Assembly (NCBI RefSeq): GCF_000024885.1
Contig: NC_013512.1
Coordinates: 62,001-126,000, forward strand
Direction of reading: 5' to 3'
Length of the DNA: 64,000 nt
Origin: Sulfurospirillum deleyianum DSM 6946
GTDB taxonomy: Bacteria > Campylobacterota > Campylobacteria > Campylobacterales > Sulfurospirillaceae
Every line of letters begins with the position of its first letter. Position 1 is the stretch's first letter. Positions 1 to 8,685 of the stretch are shown here, piece by piece. The position numbers and the translations under genes are program-made. The notes below the pieces were generated by a model. The model did no database searches, had not been told where the DNA came from, and was given only the letters and a program-made list of their open reading frames with translations.

Positions 1-1
1 A

Positions 2-1231
2 TCTGCTTTAGCTATTACCACAGAGGCTGGAACGATTATGCACACGGGTGATTTCAAAATCGACCATACACCTATTGATGGGTATGTGACTGATTTAAAT
101 CGTTTTTCAGATTATGGTGAAAAAGGGGTTTTATGTTTAATGAGCGATAGTACCAACTCTTATAAAGAGGGGATTACTCGTTCAGAGAGCACGGTTGGAA
201 AGACGTTTGACTCTATTTTTTCTAAAGCCAAAGGACGTGTCATTATGTCTACGTTCTCTTCAAACATCCACAGAGTCTATCAGGCGATAGATTATGGTTT
301 GAAGTATGGAAGAAGGGTGTGTGTGATTGGGCGTTCTATGGAGCGTAACCTCTTTACCGCGATTGATTTAGGTTACATTCAACTCGATAAAAGTATTTTC
401 ATTGATCCGCATGAAGTCAATAAACACAACGATAAAGATGTCTTAATTGTGACCACAGGCAGTCAGGGCGAGACGATGAGTGCTCTGTATCGTATGGCAA
501 CGGATGAGCATCGCCATGTAAAAATCAAACCCACCGATCAGATTATTATCTCTGCAAAAGCGATTCCTGGTAATGAGGGAAGTGTTTCTAAAGTGTTGAA
601 CTTCTTACTCAAAAGTGGCGCAAATGTGGCATATCAGGATTTTAGTGAGATTCACGTAAGTGGTCATGCCGCTCAAGAAGAACAAAAGCTTATTTTACGA
701 TTGACTAAACCAAAATTTTTCCTTCCAGTGCATGGTGAGTACAATCACATTACAAAGCATAAAGAAACGGCAATGCAGTGTGGAATTCCTGAGCGAAATA
801 TCTATTTGATGAGCGATGGAGATCAAGTCGAAGTGTGTGGTAAATATTTGAAAAAAATTAAAACCATTAAAACAGGTAAGATTTTTATTGACAATCAAAT
901 CAATCAACAAATTGCGGATGATGTGGTCATTGACCGTCAAAAACTCGCTGATTCTGGCTTAGTGATGTTAGTGATTCAGTTAGATAAAAGTGAGCACAAA
1001 CTGATCGCAAAACCAAAAATTATTAGTTATGGATTGGTTTCTGATAGGGAAGATAAAGCTTTTTCTGTTGAGATGGAAGGGGTAATTGATCAGTTTATTG
1101 TCAATGCTAAAGCTGAGTTACTAGAGAACTCACGTGCGTTAGAAAATGAACTTCGTCAAGTGGTGCGTAAACATATTTACCGCCAAATGAAAAAGTATCC
1201 AACCATCGTTCCTACCATTTTTATGATGTAG
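2..1231 (+). CDS. rnj: Ribonuclease J, 5'-truncated by window edge
   Basis: C-terminal ~409 residues of an RNase J-family metallo-beta-lactamase/beta-CASP ribonuclease, which processes and degrades RNA by endonuclease and 5'-3' exonuclease action. The frame is open from base 2, so the true start and most of the metallo-beta-lactamase half lie upstream. Visible are the MHTGDFKID strand of the lactamase fold, the beta-CASP motif TTGSQGE, the AIPGNE motif, the late metal/phosphate motif SGHAAQEE and PVHGEYNHI. The C-terminal domain after about residue 290 is also present. The gene is first in a + strand run; kdsD starts 10 nt after its stop. Family assignment is firm; nothing can be said about its promoter. 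Confidence 0.93.
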   Translation, partial: SALAITTEAGTIMHTGDFKIDHTPIDGYVTDLNRFSDYGEKGVLCLMSDSTNSYKEGITRSESTVGKTFDSIFSKAKGRVIMSTFSSNIHRVYQAIDYGLKYGRRVCVIGRSMERNLFTAIDLGYIQLDKSIFIDPHEVNKHNDKDVLIVTTGSQGETMSALYRMATDEHRHVKIKPTDQIIISAKAIPGNEGSVSKVLNFLLKSGANVAYQDFSEIHVSGHAAQEEQKLILRLTKPKFFLPVHGEYNHITKHKETAMQCGIPERNIYLMSDGDQVEVCGKYLKKIKTIKTGKIFIDNQINQQIADDVVIDRQKLADSGLVMLVIQLDKSEHKLIAKPKIISYGLVSDREDKAFSVEMEGVIDQFIVNAKAELLENSRALENELRQVVRKHIYRQMKKYPTIVPTIFMM

Positions 1232-1241
1232 TGGAGAAGAG

Positions 1242-2207
1242 ATGGAAGATTTTAAAGCAATCGCTAGAGAGGTTTTAGAACTAGAGGCGCAGGAGCTATT
1301 AAACGCTGCACGCTGTATTGGCGAAGAGATGAGCGAGGCAACCCATTTGGTTGCCAATCTTAAGGGCAAGTTGATTGTAACAGGAGTAGGCAAAAGTGGG
1401 CTAATTGGTGCGAAGATTGCTGCGACACTTGCCAGTACAGGAACAAGCAGTTTCTTTTTACACCCCACTGAAGCACTCCATGGTGATTTGGGAATGATTG
1501 GTAAAGAAGACGCTGTGTTAGCGATTAGTTACAGTGGTGAGAGTGAAGAGTTGATTAAAATCTTGCCACATATCAAGCGATTTAATATTCCTCTTATTGG
1601 TATGGCACGTACCAAAGAGTCTTCATTGGGGCGTTACAGCGATATTTTTATCCCTTTACATGTAAAGAAAGAGGCGTGTCCTTTGGATGCTGCTCCAACC
1701 TCGTCTACAACGCTCACATTAGCCCTTGGTGATGCGTTAGCTGTTTGTCTTATGAAGAAAAAAGATTTTCAAAAAGAGGATTTTGCTTCATTTCATCCAG
1801 GTGGAAGCTTAGGAAAACGTCTTTTTGTTAAAGTGCAAGATTTGATGCTGAAAGAAAACTTGCCTATTGTCCAAAAAGAGACAAAACTTAAGGATGCTAT
1901 TCTTAAAATGAGTGAAGGACGTTTGGGTAATGTACTTATTACGGATAAAAACAACGTTTTGTTAGCAGTATTAAGTGATGGCGATTTACGTAGAGCTTTA
2001 ATGCGGGATGATTTTAGTATGGATGCTAGTGCCTATGAATATGCAAGTAAAAATCCAAAAAGGTTAGAGGATGAGACGCTTTTAGCCAGTGATGCCTTAG
2101 CGTTTATTGAAAAACATAAAATACAACTTTTAGCGATTACCGATAACGTAGGGATGCTCAAAGGTGTATTACATATCCACCATTTAGTGGAAGCAGGAAT
2201 AAAATAG
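1242..2207 (+). CDS. kdsD: Arabinose-5-phosphate isomerase (KdsD/KpsF)
   Basis: A 321-residue cytoplasmic sugar-phosphate isomerase that converts ribulose-5-P to arabinose-5-P, the first committed step to KDO for lipopolysaccharide. An N-terminal SIS domain (about 30-165) has GVGKSGLIGAKIAATLASTG and the SYSGESEE phosphosugar loop. Two CBS repeats follow (about 195-320). Length is normal for the family. The start is supported by a GAGAAGAG ribosome site just upstream. A TTTACATGTAAA copy (1655-1666) sits inside the gene and is read as Leu-His-Val-Lys. The pseudouridine synthase gene begins directly after the stop codon, so the two are probably cotranscribed. Confidence 0.93.
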   Translation: MEDFKAIAREVLELEAQELLNAARCIGEEMSEATHLVANLKGKLIVTGVGKSGLIGAKIAATLASTGTSSFFLHPTEALHGDLGMIGKEDAVLAISYSGESEELIKILPHIKRFNIPLIGMARTKESSLGRYSDIFIPLHVKKEACPLDAAPTSSTTLTLALGDALAVCLMKKKDFQKEDFASFHPGGSLGKRLFVKVQDLMLKENLPIVQKETKLKDAILKMSEGRLGNVLITDKNNVLLAVLSDGDLRRALMRDDFSMDASAYEYASKNPKRLEDETLLASDALAFIEKHKIQLLAITDNVGMLKGVLHIHHLVEAGIK

Positions 2208-2993
2208 ATGGAATTAACCAGATTAAATAAAATGATTTCGCATAACACGCACTATTCAAGGCGTGAGGCGGATGAGCTTATCAAAGCAGGTCATGTTAAA
2301 GTTGATGGCAACGTTGTGCAAGACCTTTCGACACAAGTGAGTTTTAAAAACAAAATTGAACTCAATGGCAAAGCCTTGTTTGAGAAGCATGGTTATTCGG
2401 TTATTGTGTATCACAAACAAAAAGGTGAGTTAGTGAGTAAGAAGGATGACCGTGGTCGTAAAACGATTTACGATACGCTTCCTTCAAAATTTGCGCATTA
2501 CCTCAGTGTTGGACGACTAGACTTTGCCAGTGAAGGATTGTTATTATTGTGTGATTCTCCCTCTGTGGTATCGGCTTTGATGCATGGGGATTTGGAGAGG
2601 GTTTACTATGTAAAAATTAATGGTTTGGTTAGCCCTGCCATGGAAAAAGCGATGCAAGAAGGACTCTCTTTAGAAGATGCCCGTAGAGGTGGACATGCAA
2701 AAAGTGAAATTCATGCAATGGATTTTGCACCATTTGTCAATTATCGTATTATTAAAAACTCCCCTACTTTTTCAACGATTAAAGTAACGATTAATGAAGG
2801 AAAAAATCGAGAGCTTAGACGTTTCTTCGGTTATTTTGATGTTGATGTTGTGGATTTAAAGCGTGTGAGCTATGGCAAAATTGATTTGGGAATGCTTAAA
2901 CCTGGCAAACATCGTTTTTTTAGTGCAAGTGAATATACTGCTTTGCGTGATTATCTTGAGTATGTGAAGAAAGAACAAGGCAATGATCAATAA
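2208..2993 (+). CDS. Ribosomal RNA pseudouridine synthase, RsuA/RluB family
   Basis: A 261-residue enzyme that isomerises a uridine in rRNA to pseudouridine. It has an N-terminal S4 RNA-binding domain (about 1-50, RLNKMISHNTHYSRREAD) and then the RsuA/RluB catalytic domain with GRLDFASEGLLLL, in which Asp105 is the expected nucleophile. NEGKNRELRRFF near the C-terminus is also typical. Whether its target is in 23S (RluB-like) or 16S rRNA cannot be settled from sequence. The ATG immediately follows the kdsD stop, and the 3' end overlaps rarA by 11 nt, so it belongs to the same transcription unit. Confidence 0.9.
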   Translation: MELTRLNKMISHNTHYSRREADELIKAGHVKVDGNVVQDLSTQVSFKNKIELNGKALFEKHGYSVIVYHKQKGELVSKKDDRGRKTIYDTLPSKFAHYLSVGRLDFASEGLLLLCDSPSVVSALMHGDLERVYYVKINGLVSPAMEKAMQEGLSLEDARRGGHAKSEIHAMDFAPFVNYRIIKNSPTFSTIKVTINEGKNRELRRFFGYFDVDVVDLKRVSYGKIDLGMLKPGKHRFFSASEYTALRDYLEYVKKEQGNDQ

Positions 2994-4173
2994 CTTTGCC
3001 CTCTTCTTTCGCCCCAAAGTGATTGAAGAGCTTTCAGGTCAAAAGCATTTGAGTGGTGAAAATAGCCCGTTTCGTAAACTTTTAAAGTCAGGCTCTATGA
3101 GCCATGCTCTCTTTTTTGGCCCAGCAGGTGTTGGCAAAACAACGCTAGCACGCATTGTTGCCAATACTTTGCAACTTCCCTTTTACGAGTTAGATGCCAC
3201 CAGCATAAAAGTAGAAGAGATTCGTAAAATTCTCTCACAACACCGAGGTGCTCTTCAAAAACCACTTATTTTTATTGATGAGATTCACCGTCTTTCTAAA
3301 ACACAACAAGAAGTGCTTTTACTCCCTATGGAAAATCATGAAGCGATTGTTATTGGAGCATCCACAGAAAACCCCTATTTTGTGCTCAGTTCTGGTATCC
3401 GTTCACGCATGATGCTCTTTGAGTTTTATCCTTTAGAAATGAAAGATATGGAAGCCATTTTAGAGCGAGTGCATGAGAAAATTGAGTTTCAAATCGACGA
3501 AGAGGCTCGTGAATATTTGATACGTTCGAGTGCAGGCGATAGCCGTTCCTTTCTCAATCTTCTTGAATTTGCGCTCAAAGTGGATTTACATGTAAACATG
3601 CAAACCCTTAAAGCCTTGCGCCCAAGTGCCCTTAAAGATGGGGTGAGTTCGGACAATACCCATTATAATCTAATTAGCGCCATGATCAAAAGTGTGAGAG
3701 GCTCCGATGTGGACGCCGCACTTTACTATCTTGCGCGTTTGATTGATGGAGGCGAGAGTCCTGATTTTATCGCTAGGCGGTTGGTTATTTTGGCGAGTGA
3801 AGATATTGGAAACGCAAATCCAAACGCACTCAATCTTGCCTCAAGTACGCTAATGTCTGTGAGTAAAATCGGTTATCCCGAAGCACGCATTATCCTCTCA
3901 CAATGCCTGATTTACCTTGCATGTAGTCCAAAGTCTAACAGCGCTTATAACGCAATTAATCAAGCGTTAGCGTATGTCAAAAATGAAAAAGTACTCAACG
4001 TGCCTGAACATCTGCAAAGCCCCTCCCCTAAAGGTTACCTCTATCCTCATGATTTTGGTGGTTGGGTTGAACAGGATTATTTGGAAAAACCTCTTCATTT
4101 TTATGATAATTTGCCGATAGGATTTGAGAGAACTATGGCAGAGTGGTTAGTAAAAATCAAGATAAAAAAATAA
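2983..4173 (+). CDS. rarA: Replication-associated recombination protein A (RarA/MgsA)
   Basis: A 396-residue AAA+ ATPase of the clamp-loader superfamily that acts at stalled replication forks. Walker A is GPAGVGKTTLA (about 47-56) and Walker B is LIFIDEIHR (about 95-103); a sensor region with STENPYF follows. The C-terminal MgsA-type oligomerisation domain has DFIARRLVILASEDIGNANP and ends with a typical PHDFGGWVEQDYL segment. The start lies inside the previous gene (11-nt overlap), which suggests translational coupling. A TTACATGTAA copy (3586-3595) is read as DLHVN. Confidence 0.94.
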   Translation: MINNFALFFRPKVIEELSGQKHLSGENSPFRKLLKSGSMSHALFFGPAGVGKTTLARIVANTLQLPFYELDATSIKVEEIRKILSQHRGALQKPLIFIDEIHRLSKTQQEVLLLPMENHEAIVIGASTENPYFVLSSGIRSRMMLFEFYPLEMKDMEAILERVHEKIEFQIDEEAREYLIRSSAGDSRSFLNLLEFALKVDLHVNMQTLKALRPSALKDGVSSDNTHYNLISAMIKSVRGSDVDAALYYLARLIDGGESPDFIARRLVILASEDIGNANPNALNLASSTLMSVSKIGYPEARIILSQCLIYLACSPKSNSAYNAINQALAYVKNEKVLNVPEHLQSPSPKGYLYPHDFGGWVEQDYLEKPLHFYDNLPIGFERTMAEWLVKIKIKK

Positions 4174-4209
4174 CTATTTTAAATAATGTGTGTCATAAAG
4201 GTTGGATAA

Positions 4210-5916
4210 ATGGACATTAGTACGGCTTCTTTGCTTGCCAATCAACTTCAAACACTTGATCCAAAGGCGTTAGCAAAAGAGAGTGCAACGAAGATTATTC
4301 AAAACCATACCGCAGAACTTCCTTTTTCCACACCACAAAATCAACCTCAACCCCTTCCTAGTAGCGCAGGCGAAGTGATGGGAACACTTTTAGGTGCTGC
4401 GGTGAGTGAAGCAAAATCTAAAAGTGCTATTTTTGAGATTATCCAAAATCATCCCCTTTTTAAAAATATGGGTAATTTTGCCTTAGATATGAAACATCTT
4501 CTCTCTCTTGTTAAACCTGATGCATCAACTATGAAACCTTTAGCTCTTTTAGAGCTTTTTTCAAAAAATATTCAAAATCTTGATGCCAAAATGCTACAAC
4601 AACAAGTAACGCATTCTGGTATCTTTTTTGAGTCAAAATTGGCGCAAGAAGTGACACAAAAAGGAGTAGAGGCTCTTCTGAAGGAATTAAGTGCCAATGT
4701 TCAAACGCTTTTAAAAGAGACCACACAACCAAGCCCGAGCACACCAACTCGTGATATGGCACCTCTTTTGGAACAACTAAGCCATACGTCATCGCTCTCT
4801 ACCAAAGAGTCTCAAGAGGGTTTAAAAAGGCTTTTGGAGCTTTTTCGCCAAACCATCAAGCAAGAACAAAGTGTTGCTCCAGCGGGTGATTTTAAAGAGG
4901 TTTATACTAATGTTCAAAAACTAGATTATGCTCTAAAGCAGATGGATTTAATCGGCTCAAAAGTGCAAAATTATCCCGCTTCTATGAATGTAGAAAACAA
5001 TTTTACAACCCAAGTCAAAGTGCTTTTAGAGCTCATTAAAGAGCAGTTACCCGCTTTGAATCTTAAAGAGCTTCAGCCCCAAATAGACCAGCTTTTATCT
5101 CAAGAGACTCTTTTAAAAGGTACTCTTGCGCAGATAGCCTTAGAGGCTAAAGACCTTCCTTTACAAACACTTGTCCCATCCACGAGTCTTTCATCTGCAT
5201 TGCCACTGCCCCAAAGCGTTGAAGAAGCGCTTCAAATGGTGGTCAATCGTCTTAAAGTACAGATAGAGCTTCAAGAACCCGCAACTATCAAACATTCTGA
5301 TTTCTTAGATAAAGCAAAAGTATTGGAAAAAGAGATTCATGCGTTAATTAAGCCTGAGTTATTTGTGGGCAAAGCGATGGCGCAAAAATTGGCTTTAGAT
5401 CCTACTGACGTAGAACTTTTGAGTGATATGAAAGGGGTTCTGACGAAATTAAACCACACACTAACACTTTTGGGTGAAAATAAAGAAGCACTAGAGATTA
5501 CCAATCGTCTTTTGACGCAAATTGAGTATCATCAGCTCGTTTCTTATGTGAGCAGTTCCACGCATTTGTATATTCCTTTTAGCTGGGACGGCTTAAAAGG
5601 TGGGTCGATGATGATGAAAAAAAACAGTGATGAGCAGTTTCATTGCCAATTGGATTTGGATTTGGAAGCGTATGGCAAACTCAATATGATGCTCATCCTT
5701 TCCAATGAAAAATACATTGATATGACGATTGCAACACAAAAAAAAGAGTTAAGTGATAAGCTAACACACCATCTGAGCTTACTCAAACGAGCTTTTAATG
5801 AAGTAGGACTCATCACAGGAAATGTGAAAATGTTAGAATACAAAGATGTTGAGCGGGTTAAAAAGGATTATTTTAAAGGTGAAGAACTTCAATTTGGGAT
5901 TAACATAACCATATGA
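4210..5916 (+). CDS. FliK-like flagellar hook-length control protein (putative)
   Basis: A 568-residue protein, Gln/Leu/Lys-rich and largely helical, without a signal peptide or membrane segment. The last ~130 residues (IPFSWDGLKGGSM, then a beta-rich stretch around FHCQLDLDLEAYGKLNMML and LSDKLTHHLSLLKRAF) resemble the Flg_hook C-terminal domain of FliK proteins, which measure hook length and contact FlhB. The assignment is reinforced by flhX, whose ATG overlaps this stop codon by 4 nt. FliK N-terminal regions are poorly conserved, so the long variable first part is expected. It is preceded by AAAGG and starts 36 nt after rarA. Confidence 0.6.
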   Translation: MDISTASLLANQLQTLDPKALAKESATKIIQNHTAELPFSTPQNQPQPLPSSAGEVMGTLLGAAVSEAKSKSAIFEIIQNHPLFKNMGNFALDMKHLLSLVKPDASTMKPLALLELFSKNIQNLDAKMLQQQVTHSGIFFESKLAQEVTQKGVEALLKELSANVQTLLKETTQPSPSTPTRDMAPLLEQLSHTSSLSTKESQEGLKRLLELFRQTIKQEQSVAPAGDFKEVYTNVQKLDYALKQMDLIGSKVQNYPASMNVENNFTTQVKVLLELIKEQLPALNLKELQPQIDQLLSQETLLKGTLAQIALEAKDLPLQTLVPSTSLSSALPLPQSVEEALQMVVNRLKVQIELQEPATIKHSDFLDKAKVLEKEIHALIKPELFVGKAMAQKLALDPTDVELLSDMKGVLTKLNHTLTLLGENKEALEITNRLLTQIEYHQLVSYVSSSTHLYIPFSWDGLKGGSMMMKKNSDEQFHCQLDLDLEAYGKLNMMLILSNEKYIDMTIATQKKELSDKLTHHLSLLKRAFNEVGLITGNVKMLEYKDVERVKKDYFKGEELQFGINITI

Positions 5917-6191
5917 GCACACACACATCCAAAACACAAAAAGCCGTTGCGCTGAAATACGATAGAGAAAAACAAGGTGCGCCCAAAGTGGTCGCTTCGG
6001 GCAAGGGTGAAGTAGCAAATAATATTATTAAATTGGCGCAAGAACACGATATTTTTATTAAAAAAGATGCCGATTTGGTGGAGCTTCTCTCAAAGATTGA
6101 AATCAATAAAGAAATCCCGCCAATGCTCTATAAAGCCGTAGCGGAAGTCTTTAGTTTTATCTATAAAATTACCAACGATAAACGTCAATAA
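5913..6191 (+). CDS. flhX: FlhB C-terminal-like protein (FlhX)
   Basis: A 92-residue cytoplasmic protein matching the C-terminal domain of the flagellar export-switch protein FlhB (AVALKYDREKQGAPKVVASGKG, then IPPMLYKAVAEVFSFIYKI). It lacks the membrane half and starts after the position of the NPTH autocleavage motif, so it corresponds to the part that separates after cleavage. Stand-alone FlhX is known in Helicobacter and Campylobacter relatives, where it can substitute for the FlhB C-terminal fragment. It overlaps the FliK-like gene by ATGA. Its stop codon lies within a perfect palindrome shared with the convergent gene. Confidence 0.85.
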   Translation: MSTHTSKTQKAVALKYDREKQGAPKVVASGKGEVANNIIKLAQEHDIFIKKDADLVELLSKIEINKEIPPMLYKAVAEVFSFIYKITNDKRQ

Positions 6192-6210
6192 TCGTTACAT
6201 GTAACGATTA
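6189..6210. terminator. 22-bp perfect palindrome covering both convergent stop codons
   Basis: A perfect palindrome, TAATCG-TTACATGTAA-CGATTA, whose first three bases are the flhX stop and whose last three are the stop of the convergent ElyC-like gene on the other strand. The core is the iterated TTACATGTAA motif. It could act as a weak bidirectional transcription barrier or as a protein site. It has no downstream T-run, so a classical intrinsic terminator is uncertain. Confidence 0.5.
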
Positions 6211-6993
6211 AATTCCTCGTAATTTCAGACTCAAAAGTCCTGCGTATTCATGTAATGCGATATAGCTCTTATACAATGCATGGGCACTAGGCAGATAGTC
6301 CCAACCATCTTTTTCTCGATGATTGATTTTAAAGTTCGTCGCAGCAGGAATGACGTTAAAGCCAAAATGCTCATAGAGCATGATGGAGCGTTTCATATGA
6401 TAGGCTGATGTTACGAGATAAATCGTTGGCCCCATGACACCTGCTTTTTCAAAAGCCGTTTTGCTAAACTGCGCATTTTGGTAGGTATCGAGGCTTTTAT
6501 CCTCTACATGTAAAGAGAACTCTTTAGTGGCTAAACTCTTAGAATTAGGTGTTGCAATGTCAAGATAGCTCTTAAGCTCTTTAAGGCTATCTAAAAAGGC
6601 ATCGCTCTCTAAGTATTCTTTGTAAAGACCACCACCGCTGAAGAGTAGCGGTAATTTGTGTGATTTGGCAACCATGAGCCCCCACATCATACGTTTGTAG
6701 GCATCACTGCTCAGTGGCAAGTTAGCAACCCCTTGGGTGTGCCCTCCTCCTAAGACAATAACCGCATCCACGGCAGTTACATGTAAAGGTTGGTTGTAAG
6801 GCTCTTCTAGTGGTTTTAGAAGCCAATCCGCCACGTAAGCATTGCTTAAAAGGTAAAAAACAACAGCATTCGCAAGGAAAAAAAGACGAAATTTTTTGGC
6901 ATACAGAACTGCAAAAAAGAAGAGAAGAATAAATATACCTGGCGGTAACACCAGATATGTAAAAAGTTTAGAGAGAATGTAGAGTGTACTCAT
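6208..6993 (-). CDS. DUF218 (YdcF/ElyC-like) envelope protein
   Basis: A 261-residue inner-membrane protein. It has two or three hydrophobic segments at the N-terminus (about 5-55) followed by a DUF218 domain with VDAVIVLGGGHTQG, LLFSGGG and LVTSAYHMKRS. The E. coli relative ElyC affects peptidoglycan and lipid-carrier metabolism; the exact reaction here is unknown. The start codon overlaps the purM stop by one base, so the two are likely translated from one message. Two copies of the iterated palindrome (6504-6513, a one-base variant, and 6777-6786) are both read as Leu-His-Val. Confidence 0.82.
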   Translation of the reverse strand: MSTLYILSKLFTYLVLPPGIFILLFFFAVLYAKKFRLFFLANAVVFYLLSNAYVADWLLKPLEEPYNQPLHVTAVDAVIVLGGGHTQGVANLPLSSDAYKRMMWGLMVAKSHKLPLLFSGGGLYKEYLESDAFLDSLKELKSYLDIATPNSKSLATKEFSLHVEDKSLDTYQNAQFSKTAFEKAGVMGPTIYLVTSAYHMKRSIMLYEHFGFNVIPAATNFKINHREKDGWDYLPSAHALYKSYIALHEYAGLLSLKLRGI

Positions 6994-7988
6994 TAGAGCA
7001 TAATGGCGCTGCGCTCACCCTCTGTAAGTTCACCGATGACATAGCCATCGCTACTGTTTAAAACAGCGTCCACATTTTCAGGGCTCACCACTAAAATCAT
7101 GCCTACACCCATGTTAAAGGTACGGTGCATTTCACTCTCTTCGACGTATTGGCTCATAAAATCAAAAATAGGAAGTGTTTTGATTTTGGATGTGTAAACA
7201 CGTGCTTGTAAGCCCTCAGGAAGGACACGAGGTAAGTTCTCGACAATACCACCACCTGTGATGTGCGCTAAAGCGTTAATCTTTTCTTTAAGGGCTTTAA
7301 AGAGTTTCACATAGATGCGTGTCGGTGTTAAAAGGGTTTTAATGAGAGGTTTTCCGTTAAATTCTGTCTCAAAGGTGTAGCCTAATTTATCAAAAAAGAT
7401 TTTACGCACCAGTGAAAAACCATTGGAGTGAACGCCTGAACTTGGAAGTGCAATGAGAACATCACCCGCTTTGACGTGAGGAAGACGATTCATCTCATCT
7501 TTTTCTGCAATACCTACAGCAAAACCCGCAAGGTCAAAGTCTTTACCATGGTACATGCCTGGCATTTCAGCCGTTTCGCCACCAATCAATGAACATTCTG
7601 CTTCTTTACATCCCTCTGCAATGCCTTTGACAATATTCACCGAAGCATCAATCTCGAGTTTACTCATGGCATAATAATCCAAAAAGAAAAGCGGTGTTCC
7701 AAAGTTACAAATCAAATCATTCGCGCACATCGCGACCAAATCAATACCAACAGTATCGTAAATGCCCGAATCAATGGCAAGTTTAAGTTTCGTGCCGACG
7801 CCATCAGTTGCACCTAAAATAACAGGTTTTTGATAGCCTGTTGGAAGCTCATACGCACCTGCAAATGAACCAATGCCGCCAATGACATTTTTATCAAAGG
7901 TAGATTTTACAAGGGGTTTAATATTTTCGACAAATTGGTTTCCTGCGTCTATATCGACACCAGCGTCTTTGTAGCTGACTGTACTCAT
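6993..7988 (-). CDS. purM: Phosphoribosylformylglycinamidine cyclo-ligase (PurM)
   Basis: AIR synthetase, 331 residues, which makes aminoimidazole ribonucleotide with ATP in purine synthesis. Motifs seen are GATDGVGTKLKLA, DLVAMCANDLICNFG, LIGGETAEMPGMY and HITGGGIVENLPRVLPEG. The open frame extends upstream to 8348, but that extension is antisense to coaE and has no PurM similarity. Translation is placed at the ATG of MSTVSYKDAG, which gives normal family length. It is divergent from coaE, with 91 bp between the starts. Confidence 0.95.
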   Translation of the reverse strand: MSTVSYKDAGVDIDAGNQFVENIKPLVKSTFDKNVIGGIGSFAGAYELPTGYQKPVILGATDGVGTKLKLAIDSGIYDTVGIDLVAMCANDLICNFGTPLFFLDYYAMSKLEIDASVNIVKGIAEGCKEAECSLIGGETAEMPGMYHGKDFDLAGFAVGIAEKDEMNRLPHVKAGDVLIALPSSGVHSNGFSLVRKIFFDKLGYTFETEFNGKPLIKTLLTPTRIYVKLFKALKEKINALAHITGGGIVENLPRVLPEGLQARVYTSKIKTLPIFDFMSQYVEESEMHRTFNMGVGMILVVSPENVDAVLNSSDGYVIGELTEGERSAIML

Positions 7989-8079
7989 GCATAAGCCTTT
8001 AGTGGGTGATTGTTTAATAGATTTTAACAAAAGTATGTTAAAATCGTTATAAAATACAACGCAAGGCAGTCTGATTATT

Positions 8080-8685
8080 ATGGCGTATGAACACGCAATT
8101 GTCCTTACCGGTAGCATTGGAACAGGTAAAAGTACCGTTTCAAAAATGTTGCAAGAACGTGGGTTTGAGCTCATTGATGCCGATACCATCTCAAAAGAGA
8201 TTTTACCTTTACATGTAAAAGAGGTGAGAGCGCTTTTTGGCGAGGGTGTGGTTGTGAATGAGGCCATCGATAGAAAGGCGTTAGGTGCGATTATTTTTAA
8301 CGATAAAGAAGAACGTGAAAAGCTGAATGCTTTAATGCGTCCTCTCATTCGTGAAGAGATTTTAAAGCGCTCTGAAGTACTTGAGCAAAAAGGAAAGCCT
8401 TATATCATTGATATTCCGCTCTATTATGAGAGCGAGGGGTATGATTGTAAGTTGGTGGTTGTGGTTTATGCGCCCGTTGAAGTGCAGCGTAAGCGTTTAA
8501 TGCAAAGAGAAAATTTTACCAAAGAAGAGGCACAAAAGCGTATTGATGCGCAGATTAGCATTGAAGAAAAGAAAATCTTAGCCGATTTTCTCATCAATAA
8601 CTCGTTTGATAGAAAATTTTTAGAGAGCGAGATTGAAAAATTTATACACTATGTACGGGGAAGATATGCAGATTGCAAAATATAA
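8080..8685 (+). CDS. coaE: Dephospho-CoA kinase
   Basis: A 201-residue cytoplasmic kinase that phosphorylates dephospho-CoA, the last step of coenzyme A synthesis. The P-loop is TGSIGTGKSTVSK (about 10-22), followed by IDADTISKE and the family's DIPLYYES. Length fits CoaE. A TTACATGTAA copy (8209-8218) is read as LPLHVKE. The 3' end overlaps the dapF start by 20 nt, so coaE-dapF-glucosaminidase form a tight + strand unit. Confidence 0.93.
   Translation: MAYEHAIVLTGSIGTGKSTVSKMLQERGFELIDADTISKEILPLHVKEVRALFGEGVVVNEAIDRKALGAIIFNDKEEREKLNALMRPLIREEILKRSEVLEQKGKPYIIDIPLYYESEGYDCKLVVVVYAPVEVQRKRLMQRENFTKEEAQKRIDAQISIEEKKILADFLINNSFDRKFLESEIEKFIHYVRGRYADCKI

Noticed and set aside
7989-8348. Upstream open extension of purM
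   Set aside because: It is antisense to coaE and carries no PurM similarity. The conserved start MSTVSYKDAG at 7988 gives normal length.
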